Positions 18,473 to 26,217 of a DNA stretch of 64,000 nt are shown here, piece by piece. How positions within the stretch are numbered: the first letter of the stretch is position 1; each line of letters opens with the position of its first letter. A program made the translations under genes and the position numbers. Source of the DNA: Porticoccaceae bacterium (lineage in GTDB: Bacteria; Pseudomonadota; Gammaproteobacteria; Pseudomonadales; Porticoccaceae); the NCBI GenBank assembly GCA_902557735.1, contig CACEBC010000009.1, positions 1-64,000 on the forward strand, given 5' to 3'. The notes beneath the pieces are model-generated. The model was not told where the DNA came from. It worked only from the letters and a program-made list of their open reading frames with translations, and did not search any database.

Positions 18473-19636
18473 TCAATACGAACGCGGAAGACCGAAGCTT
18501 TCAGCTATTTGATTGCGCGCCATTTCGTTGCTAACTGGTCCTATCCTGAGCAATCGAGAGTCGCGCCAATATCGTTGCATGTCGGTTTCCGCCGAATAAC
18601 CCATCCCACCGAGAATAGAAATACCCAAGTCTGCTGCCTTGCTGGCATATTCAGAGCACAACGTTTTAACCATGGCTGATTCTACTGCATTGGGCGCGCC
18701 CTCTTCTTGCAAACGCGCCGTATGATGAACCATAAGTTCGCCCTGTTTCTGCCACATTGCTATATCTGCCACGTAATGCTGTAGTGCTTGAAAACGACCA
18801 ATGGGTCCGCCAAAAGCATTCCGCGTCTTCAAATGTTCGACAGCATCTTCCAAGACACCATCCAGCATTCCGAGACAAGTCGCAGCATTGACAAGGCGTT
18901 CATTATTTAGCGGCTTTAGGGAGGTGTACCATCCTTTGCCCTCCTCACCAAGCAATAACTCGTCTGGGACGAAAACGTCCTCCAAATATACCGAACATGA
19001 ACTGGCAGCGCGCATCCCAAGCTTCGGAAGTTCTGTCATAGTGATGCCCTCACTCGCCGCCGGTACAAAAAACATCGAAATACCGTCTGAGCGTTTGGCT
19101 ACCTCTCGATCACTCCTCGCAAGCACCAGCAAATAATCAGCATTGCTAGCTAGAGTGCTCCAAATTTTTTCTCCATTGAGTCTCCATCCGCCGTCCGTCT
19201 TTTGTGCCGAAGTTTTCATGCCTCCAAGAAGATCTGTGCCCCCACCGGGTTCGGTATAACTCATTGCGGTTTTTAGTTTGCCCTCTGCGATTAGAGGGAG
19301 GTACTTTTGTTTTTGATCCTCGGTTCCGCAGTAACCGATCGCCTTGCTGCCTGAAAAGGAGGTTACACCCCAGATCCAGCTCAACCCACCCGCAGTTCGA
19401 GCTATTTCCCGAGCGAAAATGCTTTGCATTGTTATCGTCCCACCTAAACCACCATACTCCTCCGGAATACCAATACCGTGAGCACCATAGTCAACCAATT
19501 TATCCCAAAAAGCCTGAGGGAACTCATGCTCTTTTGACTCCAGTTCTCTACACCAGGCTTTTGGAAATTGCTTATCTACCCATTTTCTGGTGGTTTCACG
19601 AAATAATTCACTCTCTTCATCAATTTCTGTTCTCAT
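18473..19636 (-). CDS. Acyl-CoA dehydrogenase family protein
   Basis: A 387-residue flavoprotein dehydrogenase with the usual N-terminal helical, middle beta (TAMSYTEPGGGTDLLGG; NGEKIWSTLASNADYLLVLARS) and C-terminal helical domains (LKTRNAFGGPIGRFQALQHYVAD). The ATG at 19636, with AGGAGA just upstream, replaces a longer ORF start at 19753 that would add 39 non-family residues. Where short/medium-chain enzymes have the catalytic Glu (YEGT motif) this protein reads RIGPVSNEM. A Glu in NNERL fits the position of the base in isovaleryl- and long-chain-type enzymes, by memory of those families. Substrate unknown. Cotranscribed with the SnoaL-like gene. Confidence 0.9.
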   Translation of the reverse strand: MRTEIDEESELFRETTRKWVDKQFPKAWCRELESKEHEFPQAFWDKLVDYGAHGIGIPEEYGGLGGTITMQSIFAREIARTAGGLSWIWGVTSFSGSKAIGYCGTEDQKQKYLPLIAEGKLKTAMSYTEPGGGTDLLGGMKTSAQKTDGGWRLNGEKIWSTLASNADYLLVLARSDREVAKRSDGISMFFVPAASEGITMTELPKLGMRAASSCSVYLEDVFVPDELLLGEEGKGWYTSLKPLNNERLVNAATCLGMLDGVLEDAVEHLKTRNAFGGPIGRFQALQHYVADIAMWQKQGELMVHHTARLQEEGAPNAVESAMVKTLCSEYASKAADLGISILGGMGYSAETDMQRYWRDSRLLRIGPVSNEMARNQIAESFGLPRSY

Positions 19637-19957
19637 TTGATCTCCTAGAACTTTCGGCCAAAAATAGCTGGCTACTGTGTCTGATCCAGCACAAAAGGGT
19701 AACCAAAGCGTTAACCTAAACCAAATATTAATCTTTATTTGAATGTTCTTCAAATAAAGATTCTCGACATGAAAATCATCGCCTTTCGATGAATATGTTG
19801 TTTTGAAATAGGGTCTGTGGGCTCAATTTTTCTCTAAATCATCGGAAAGTGATCAAATTTTTCCCTAAAAAACCTTTGACGGATTGACCCAGAGACAAGT
19901 GTTCTATAGGGTGGGGGCTGTTGTAATTCTGTTATATAAATTGGGACACAAATATAA
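19637..19957. other. Divergent intergenic region, acyl-CoA dehydrogenase / xseB
   Basis: A 321-bp non-coding stretch between divergent transcription units. A TTGACC (19884-19889) with TATAGG (19905-19910) at 15-bp spacing, or the AT-rich TTATATAAA around 19932-19940, could serve the xseB-ispA-dxs operon; neither is a strong match. No operator or structured element was recognised. Confidence 0.4.
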
Positions 19958-20197
19958 GTGAATCAGACAAGTCCGAAAATCGACTTCGAGCAACAACTTA
20001 GCAATCTGGAGTCACTCGTTACTTCATTGGAAGGGGGTGATCTTACCTTGGAGGAATCACTCAGTTCGTTTGAGCAAGGCATAAAAATTGCCCGAGAATG
20101 CCAGCAAGCGTTGCAAGTCGCCGAACAACGTGTCGAGGTTCTGATGAAACAGGGAGACGAAATTGTAAGCCAGCCCTTTGAACCTGAAAATAACTAG
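19958..20197 (+). CDS. xseB: Exodeoxyribonuclease VII small subunit
   Basis: A 79-residue helical protein matching XseB: IDFEQQLSNLESLVTSLEGGDLTLEESLSSFEQGI is the characteristic helical hairpin. Several XseB copies coat the XseA catalytic subunit in the single-strand exonuclease; xseA is not in this window. The start is a GTG with no clear ribosome site. It is the first gene of the widespread xseB-ispA-dxs cluster, 11 bp before ispA. Confidence 0.95.
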   Translation: MNQTSPKIDFEQQLSNLESLVTSLEGGDLTLEESLSSFEQGIKIARECQQALQVAEQRVEVLMKQGDEIVSQPFEPENN

Positions 20198-20208
20198 CCG
20201 GAATTATT

Positions 20209-21087
20209 ATGGAAACCTTCATTGTAGAATGCCACGACCAAGTAAATGACCAACTTGAAAAAATTCTTCCATCAGAAAAAGAACCTGGGGAGCGTCTTAA
20301 TGCTGCTATACGCTACTCCGTCTTCAGTGGAGGAAAGCGGATTCGACCCCTTTTATGTTTTGGCAGTGCTTGTGCAGTTGGAGAACCGGATGAAAATACC
20401 ACCAAAATAGCTGCTGCTCTAGAGATGATGCATACTTATTCGCTAATTCATGATGACCTGCCCGCCATGGACGATGACGATCTTAGAAGAGGAAAGCGCG
20501 CATGTCATAGGGAATTCGATGAGGGCACGGCTATTTTAGCCGGAGATGCGCTTCAATCCCTTGCAATAAAGCAATTAACAGAGTTGTCAGATATCGATCC
20601 ATCCATAAACTTGGAATTAATTCGGCTCCTCGTTCGCGGCAGCGGAACTCAAGGCATGGTGACGGGGCAGGCGATTGACATGGCATCTACTGGAGCACAA
20701 GTAGACTTACCGACTTTAGTAGAAATGCATAGACTGAAAACCGCTGCAATGATTCAATCCAGTGTTTTAATGGGTGCGCTTGGCACTGGCAACGCGACTG
20801 AAGACCAATTAGATGCTCTTAAAAGTTATTCTACTGCCATTGGAGTAGCCTTCCAGATACAGGATGATATCCTAGACGTTGAGAGCACCACTCAAGATAT
20901 GGGAAAGAACCAAGGTGCAGATACACGGGCCGAAAAATCCACCTTCACCTCTGTATTAGGTGTTGACTCTGCAAAAGAGAACGTCAAAGAGCTCTATGAT
21001 GACTGCATTAATAGCTTAGAGCCATTAGGTGAAAGTGCTGACAAGCTGCGTCACATAGCAAACTTCATCGTTACCCGAAATTTTTAA
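20209..21087 (+). CDS. ispA: Farnesyl diphosphate synthase (polyprenyl synthetase)
   Basis: A 292-residue trans-prenyltransferase that condenses isopentenyl diphosphate with dimethylallyl and geranyl diphosphate to give farnesyl diphosphate for quinone and undecaprenyl lipid synthesis. Both aspartate-rich Mg-binding motifs are present: DDLPAMDDD at residues 82-90 (first motif with the two-residue bacterial insertion) and DDILD at 219-223. GGKRIRP at 41-47 binds diphosphate. Position between xseB and dxs supports the assignment over longer-chain synthases. Confidence 0.95.
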   Translation: METFIVECHDQVNDQLEKILPSEKEPGERLNAAIRYSVFSGGKRIRPLLCFGSACAVGEPDENTTKIAAALEMMHTYSLIHDDLPAMDDDDLRRGKRACHREFDEGTAILAGDALQSLAIKQLTELSDIDPSINLELIRLLVRGSGTQGMVTGQAIDMASTGAQVDLPTLVEMHRLKTAAMIQSSVLMGALGTGNATEDQLDALKSYSTAIGVAFQIQDDILDVESTTQDMGKNQGADTRAEKSTFTSVLGVDSAKENVKELYDDCINSLEPLGESADKLRHIANFIVTRNF

Positions 21088-21171
21088 ATATCTGAAGATA
21101 TCTCGCTAGACACTCTTACCATCTTGGTGCAGTATTGTTGACCCAAAAAAAGGCCCGCGTGCGCAAGTACC

Positions 21172-23097
21172 ATGGTAAAAACATTCCAAGACATCCCGCA
21201 TCAGCGACCGACCACGCCAATTCTTGACGCGATCGAGACTCCAAGCGATATGCGAAAGCTCGAAAGAGGTAAGCTTACCGCTTTAGCAGATGAGATAAGG
21301 GCATATTTACTTTATTGCGTTGGCAAAACTGGGGGTCACTTCGGCGCAGGCCTCGGAGTTGTGGAACTAACAATAGCACTACACTATGTATTTAATACCC
21401 CTCATGACCGTCTTGTTTGGGATGTTGGTCACCAAACCTACCCACATAAAATCCTAACTGGACGGCGCGAGGAAATGCTCACGATGCGACAGCAAGGTGG
21501 GCTATCAGGTTTCCCCAAGCGCTCTGAAAGTGTCTTTGATACTTTCGGCGTCGGCCACTCCAGCACAGCGATGAGCGCGGCGCTGGGTATGGCCATAGCA
21601 GCCTCCAAGCAAGAAACAGATAGAAAAACCGCTGCGATAGTCGGCGACGGCGCCATGACAGCAGGCATGGCATTTGAGGCTATTAACCATGCTGCTCACG
21701 TAGACGCAAATTTATTGGTTATCCTAAATGATAACCAAATGTCAATTTCTCGTAATGTTGGCGGCCTTTCGACATACTTTTCGAAACTTTGGAGCAGCAA
21801 GGCCTATACCCAGTTCCGCGAGACAGGTAAAAAGGCGCTCAGTTCCATGCCAGGAACGTCAAACTTCGTGCGCCGCACCGAGGAGTTTATGAAAAGTCTG
21901 GTCTCGCCAGCCACGATTTTTGAGGAGTTGGGTTTTTATTATGTCGGTCCACTGGATGGTCACGATCTAAATCTTATGGTGGAAACGCTTGACAACCTAA
22001 AAGATGTCAAGGGCGCTATCTTACTGCATATCATAACTCACAAGGGAAGAGGGTTTGGGCCGGCCGAGAGCGATCCAGTTGGGTACCATGCACTTACCAA
22101 GATCGAACCCAAGCAAGATTTGCAAAGTGCGGAACCACCTTTAACAACGCAAAAGCTACCAAAATACCAAAAAGTTTTTGGGGATTGGCTGTGCGACATG
22201 GCTGAGAAGGACGAAGGACTGATCGCCATTACACCCGCGATGTGCGAGGGATCAGGTATGAATGAATTTGCTGAGAAATTCCCAGACCGCTTTGAAGATG
22301 TTGCGATAGCAGAGCAACACGCATTAACCTTAGCTGCCGGAATGGCATGCGAGGGATCAAAGCCTGTGGTGGCCATCTACTCAACCTTCCTTCAACGCGC
22401 TTATGATCAACTGATTCATGATATAGCACTTCAGGATTTAGACGTTTTGTTTGCTATAGACCGCGCAGGGTTAGTCGGCGAGGACGGCGCTACACATGCT
22501 GGTGCTTTCGACATAACCTACCTGCGTTGCATACCCAATATGGTTGTCATGACGCCCTCTGATGAAAATGAAACCAGACAATTGCTTTACACGGGATATC
22601 GCTACAAAGGTCCCGCGGCAGTTCGATACCCTCGAGGTACTGGGCCAGGCGCCAATATTGAAAAGGACATGACAGAGTTTCCTATCGGGAAAGGGATAGT
22701 TTGCCGAAATGGGGTCGAGGTAGCAATTCTTAACTTCGGTACGTTGATAGGAGTAGCAACAAGCGTTGCAGATCAGATTAACGCAACTGTGGCAGATATG
22801 CGTTTTGTCAAACCTCTTGATGAAGAGTTAATAGAGAAGCTAGTGCACCAGCATGATTTGTTAGTCACCATTGAGGAGAATAGCGTGGCAGGCGGTGCTG
22901 GAGCCGCCGTAAGTGAATATCTTGCGTCGACTGGTCTGATAACCCCCATCATTCATCTGGGTCTGCCTGACCATTTTGCTGATCACGGAAAACATCATGA
23001 GCAACTGCAGTCTGTGGGACTGGGAGAAGCAAGCGTACTCGAAGCCATCAAGTCACGTCTCAAATTGCTGCGAAGAGGATCAACTAAGGCATCGTAA
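21172..23097 (+). CDS. dxs: 1-deoxy-D-xylulose-5-phosphate synthase
   Basis: First enzyme of the MEP isoprenoid pathway: a thiamine-diphosphate enzyme joining pyruvate and glyceraldehyde-3-phosphate. The protein has 641 residues. The cofactor motif is GDG at 158-160 followed by ND at 186-187 (VILNDNQMSIS), and the catalytic Glu lies near residue 379 in AIAEQHALTLAAG. The C-terminal transketolase-like domain is complete. The ATG at 21172 gives an N-terminus slightly longer than that of E. coli Dxs. An intrinsic terminator follows about 80 bp later. Confidence 0.96.
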   Translation: MVKTFQDIPHQRPTTPILDAIETPSDMRKLERGKLTALADEIRAYLLYCVGKTGGHFGAGLGVVELTIALHYVFNTPHDRLVWDVGHQTYPHKILTGRREEMLTMRQQGGLSGFPKRSESVFDTFGVGHSSTAMSAALGMAIAASKQETDRKTAAIVGDGAMTAGMAFEAINHAAHVDANLLVILNDNQMSISRNVGGLSTYFSKLWSSKAYTQFRETGKKALSSMPGTSNFVRRTEEFMKSLVSPATIFEELGFYYVGPLDGHDLNLMVETLDNLKDVKGAILLHIITHKGRGFGPAESDPVGYHALTKIEPKQDLQSAEPPLTTQKLPKYQKVFGDWLCDMAEKDEGLIAITPAMCEGSGMNEFAEKFPDRFEDVAIAEQHALTLAAGMACEGSKPVVAIYSTFLQRAYDQLIHDIALQDLDVLFAIDRAGLVGEDGATHAGAFDITYLRCIPNMVVMTPSDENETRQLLYTGYRYKGPAAVRYPRGTGPGANIEKDMTEFPIGKGIVCRNGVEVAILNFGTLIGVATSVADQINATVADMRFVKPLDEELIEKLVHQHDLLVTIEENSVAGGAGAAVSEYLASTGLITPIIHLGLPDHFADHGKHHEQLQSVGLGEASVLEAIKSRLKLLRRGSTKAS

Positions 23098-23174
23098 TGA
23101 ATGACCAATCCATAAAGGCTTGAGTCGCAGCACTATATATATCCAGTCTGTCCCCTATCTTCTGGCCAGCGGCT

Positions 23175-23203
23175 AAAAAAAAAGCCCCGTTGGCGGGGCT
23201 TTT
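23175..23203. terminator. Bidirectional intrinsic terminator between dxs and the lipoprotein gene
   Basis: A perfect 10-bp stem, AAAAGCCCCG (23180-23189) and CGGGGCTTTT (23194-23203), encloses a TTGG loop. An A-run upstream (from 23175) acts as a U-run for minus-strand transcripts; the T-run on the other side is shorter. It can end both the dxs operon and the convergent receptor/lipoprotein operon. Confidence 0.92.
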
Positions 23204-23224
23204 GTGCTCGAATAAGCGTAAACA

Positions 23225-26134
23225 CTACTGAATGTTAGGAACCGTTCCGGTCGGCAGCGATCCCGGTAATACCCAACCGTTCCACCAAGGCGTTGTTCCG
23301 GGCTTGACGGCACCGATGAAGTCCGTCGAATCGAAAGAGAAACCTGATCCATTATCCTGAGACGCTATGCCTTCAGCAGCCACGGACGCCGATGCATTGG
23401 TAACAGCGAAATTACTATCCAGAGTTATGTTCTCTTGAATGATGTTAGTTCCGCCGTCTATCGGACTTTCTTTGTTGAAGGTTACAGCTGCGCCATCATC
23501 ACAGAGAAAGTTTTTCATGGTAACCGGCGTATCCTGTTTTGGAGTGCTGCTATCACCATCGGTGTCTGAATCGTCAATACGAGCGCACGTAGTCTTGTAA
23601 CCGGTCACAGCTGTGTTATGGATAGCTGCTGTAACAGAACCTCGAACTCGCATCCCGAATTCTTTACCGGTGTAGTCTGTGCCATTCCAGTTCACTGCAT
23701 CACCACCTATTATGGTAACGTTTGCCACCACACCGGCTGTCTGCGGCACATAATCGCCGTCTGACGAGTTTAGCTCCAGGCCTCGAGGATCGTTACTTCC
23801 TATTGGCTTGCCATTTGCCGTCTGGTTCTTAATTATCATCGCGTATTGGATGTTGCCTTGGAAGCCTTCGTCAAAGTCAATGTCGTCATCGTCATTATCT
23901 GTTAACAATGCATACCTGACATTGACTGTTCCACCAAACCATTCGATACCATCATCCTGATTGCCATGTACCTGGACATATTCGACAAGGGTTCCATGTC
24001 CGACGCCTTGAAGTGTAAGGCCGTTGATTTCGTTGTTTGGTCCGGCAATCAAGCCCCCTTCAGCAATTCGAACGTATCGAATAACGCCGCTGTTGTCAGC
24101 AGGAACATTACCGCCATATTTCCCAACAAAATCACCACCTTCTCCATCCACGTTGCACCACGTTTCTCCCGCGGCAAAACAAGCGCCTGTGTTCCCAGCC
24201 CCATACTGAGGCGCGAAACCTTGAATAACGATACCACCCCACTCACCAGTACCAGCATAATCAGCGTCCAAACTACTGAATGTGATCGGCTTATCGGCTG
24301 TTCCGCTTGCAAAAAGCTTCGATCCGCGAGTCACCAGAAGAACCCCGTCGTCGAAAGCTTTTACGTCAACCCCCGGTCTGATTGTCAGAGTTACCCCAGC
24401 ATCTTGTATAGCGGTCATTCCAGCGGCATCCGATATGGTAATGTTTCCGTTACCAACCTTTACGACGCCTTCTAGTTGGTACTCTGTTCCAGCAACCATG
24501 GTGTAGTCTGCGTCAATGGTGCCCTTCAATGTGCACTGTGTCTTAGCGCTGTTGCATGTCGCGAAACTTGGAGAGTCATCAGCCTCCTCAACGACTGAAA
24601 CGGTACCAGGAAACGTCCAATCAGCCCACCAGGCCTCTGATGCGCTCGGGTCAACTGCACCTATGTACCTCGTCTCATCAAATGCAAATGCAGATCCATT
24701 ATCTAACGCGGTGATCGTAGTAGAGTTATCAAGTGTTGCTGTAGCATTTACTATTGCAATCTTGTCGTCAAAACTAATGCCTTCCGTGACAAGACCCGTG
24801 ATACTTTCCGGTTGCTCCTTGTTAAAGGTGGCCCCTGGGGTATCGCATAAGAAGTTTTGCATTGTGATCGGGGTATCAATTTTTGGCGTGGCACTATCAC
24901 CATCATCATCTGAATCATCAATTCTGGCGCACGTTACTTTGTAGCCAGTCACTGCCGAGTTGTGTATTGCGGCAGTTACAGAGCCCCGCAACCGCATACC
25001 GAATTCTTTTCCGCTGAAGTCGGTTCCATCCCAGTTTGTAGCATCGCCACCGACAATAGTTACATTGGCAACGACCGCGGCAGTTTGGGGAACATAATCC
25101 GCATCCGAAGAATTAGCTTCAATTCCGCGAGGGTCATTTGATCCAATGGGCTTCCCGCCCGAAGTCTGGTTCTTTATGATTAATGCATGCTGGATGTTGC
25201 CTTTATAGCCCTCATCAAAATCTAGATCGTCATCGTCGTTATTCGTTAGAACCGCATGGGTAACGTTTGCTGTCCCCCCAAACCACTCTATCCCATCATC
25301 CTGATTGCCATGGACCTGAACGTAATCAATGATGGTTCCATAGCCGACGCCCTGAAGGGTTAAACCGTTTATTTCGTTATTCGGCCCGGCTATGAGGCCA
25401 CCCTCTGCCATTCTCACATACCGAATAATGCCACTATCATCCGCTGGCAAATTGCCTCCATAGTTTCCTACAAAATCTCCGCCCTCTCCAGCTACGTTGC
25501 AGTACTCGTTCCCGTCAGCCCAGCAAGCTCCGGTGTTACCGGCTCCATACTGAGGCGCAAAACCTTGAATAACGATACCGCCCCACTCACCGGTGCCTGC
25601 ATAGTTGGCATCCGACCCACTGCTGAAGGTAATTGGCTTCGCTTTGTAGGCATCGGCATTCAACTTGGAACCGCGGGTAACCAAAAGCACGCCGTCTGAA
25701 TTTGCCTTAACATGGACACCCGGCTCGATGGTCAAAGTCACCCCTGCGGCCTGAATATCCTGCATTTGAGTCGCTGAAGTAATCTCAACGTTTCCGTTGC
25801 CAACCTTAACAACACCGTCCAGAACGTAACTCACATCCTCAATCAGCGTGTAACTCGAGTCTATAGTCCCGCTAAGGGTTCCGATAGAGCAATCCGAATT
25901 GAAGCTCACAAAACTAGCTTCTGTCACCAACGCACAGTTTCCAGCGGGTGCAGGCGTCTCTTCAACCACTGGCGGAGGCGTCGTCGTGTTATTTTCGACA
26001 CTGTTATCCACTGTAATTGGATTTTCAACGGTGACGTTAATGTCACCCGCGCTTTCGCTATTTCCGTCACAACCGCCAAGGCCTGCAAGCACTATGGATG
26101 CCAGCAGACTGATTGCGTATGAGTTTGTTTTCAT
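23225..26134 (-). CDS. Lipoprotein with two beta-helix-like modules, Pho-operon partner of a TonB receptor
   Basis: A 969-residue secreted protein. The signal peptide ends in a lipobox (VLAGLGGC, lipidated Cys22) followed by Asp at +2, then a disordered Thr/Pro/Glu linker to about residue 66. The rest is two ~430-residue copies of one module (roughly 82-505 and 533-969). Each has VLLVTRGSKL, EWGGIVIQGFAPQYGAGNTGAC, EINGLTLQGVG, VQVHGNQDDGIEWFGGT, GSNDPRGIE/L and GSVTAAIHN. The repeated short-strand pattern suggests a right-handed beta-helix; Asp-rich turns (NNDDDDLDFDEG, DDSDDDGDS) suggest Ca binding. No phosphatase motif was recognised and function is unknown. AGGAAGG precedes the ATG. It lies 83 bp after the TonB receptor gene, very likely in one Pho-controlled operon. 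Confidence 0.85.
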   Translation of the reverse strand: MKTNSYAISLLASIVLAGLGGCDGNSESAGDINVTVENPITVDNSVENNTTTPPPVVEETPAPAGNCALVTEASFVSFNSDCSIGTLSGTIDSSYTLIEDVSYVLDGVVKVGNGNVEITSATQMQDIQAAGVTLTIEPGVHVKANSDGVLLVTRGSKLNADAYKAKPITFSSGSDANYAGTGEWGGIVIQGFAPQYGAGNTGACWADGNEYCNVAGEGGDFVGNYGGNLPADDSGIIRYVRMAEGGLIAGPNNEINGLTLQGVGYGTIIDYVQVHGNQDDGIEWFGGTANVTHAVLTNNDDDDLDFDEGYKGNIQHALIIKNQTSGGKPIGSNDPRGIEANSSDADYVPQTAAVVANVTIVGGDATNWDGTDFSGKEFGMRLRGSVTAAIHNSAVTGYKVTCARIDDSDDDGDSATPKIDTPITMQNFLCDTPGATFNKEQPESITGLVTEGISFDDKIAIVNATATLDNSTTITALDNGSAFAFDETRYIGAVDPSASEAWWADWTFPGTVSVVEEADDSPSFATCNSAKTQCTLKGTIDADYTMVAGTEYQLEGVVKVGNGNITISDAAGMTAIQDAGVTLTIRPGVDVKAFDDGVLLVTRGSKLFASGTADKPITFSSLDADYAGTGEWGGIVIQGFAPQYGAGNTGACFAAGETWCNVDGEGGDFVGKYGGNVPADNSGVIRYVRIAEGGLIAGPNNEINGLTLQGVGHGTLVEYVQVHGNQDDGIEWFGGTVNVRYALLTDNDDDDIDFDEGFQGNIQYAMIIKNQTANGKPIGSNDPRGLELNSSDGDYVPQTAGVVANVTIIGGDAVNWNGTDYTGKEFGMRVRGSVTAAIHNTAVTGYKTTCARIDDSDTDGDSSTPKQDTPVTMKNFLCDDGAAVTFNKESPIDGGTNIIQENITLDSNFAVTNASASVAAEGIASQDNGSGFSFDSTDFIGAVKPGTTPWWNGWVLPGSLPTGTVPNIQ
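23230..25890 (-). repeat. Tandem internal duplication within the lipoprotein gene
   Basis: Two ~1.3-kb copies of the same coding module, about 24600-25890 and 23230-24545, are arranged head to tail. They remain close at DNA level in places; for example, the stretches near 24200-24245 and 25545-25590 differ at only a few third positions. The copies keep the same order of motifs. Unequal recombination between them could add or remove a module. Confidence 0.8.
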
Positions 26135-26217
26135 GGTTACCTTCCTAGTTTAAGTTAGTGGTTTTGTTACTTTGTTCAATAAACATCATGAAGAGCGCTT
26201 TGAGAGCTGGACCGGCC

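Noticed and set aside
23966-24475. A 169-codon plus-strand ORF inside the lipoprotein gene
   Set aside because: It is an antisense shadow of a long, well-supported gene; its composition follows the codon pattern of the real frame.
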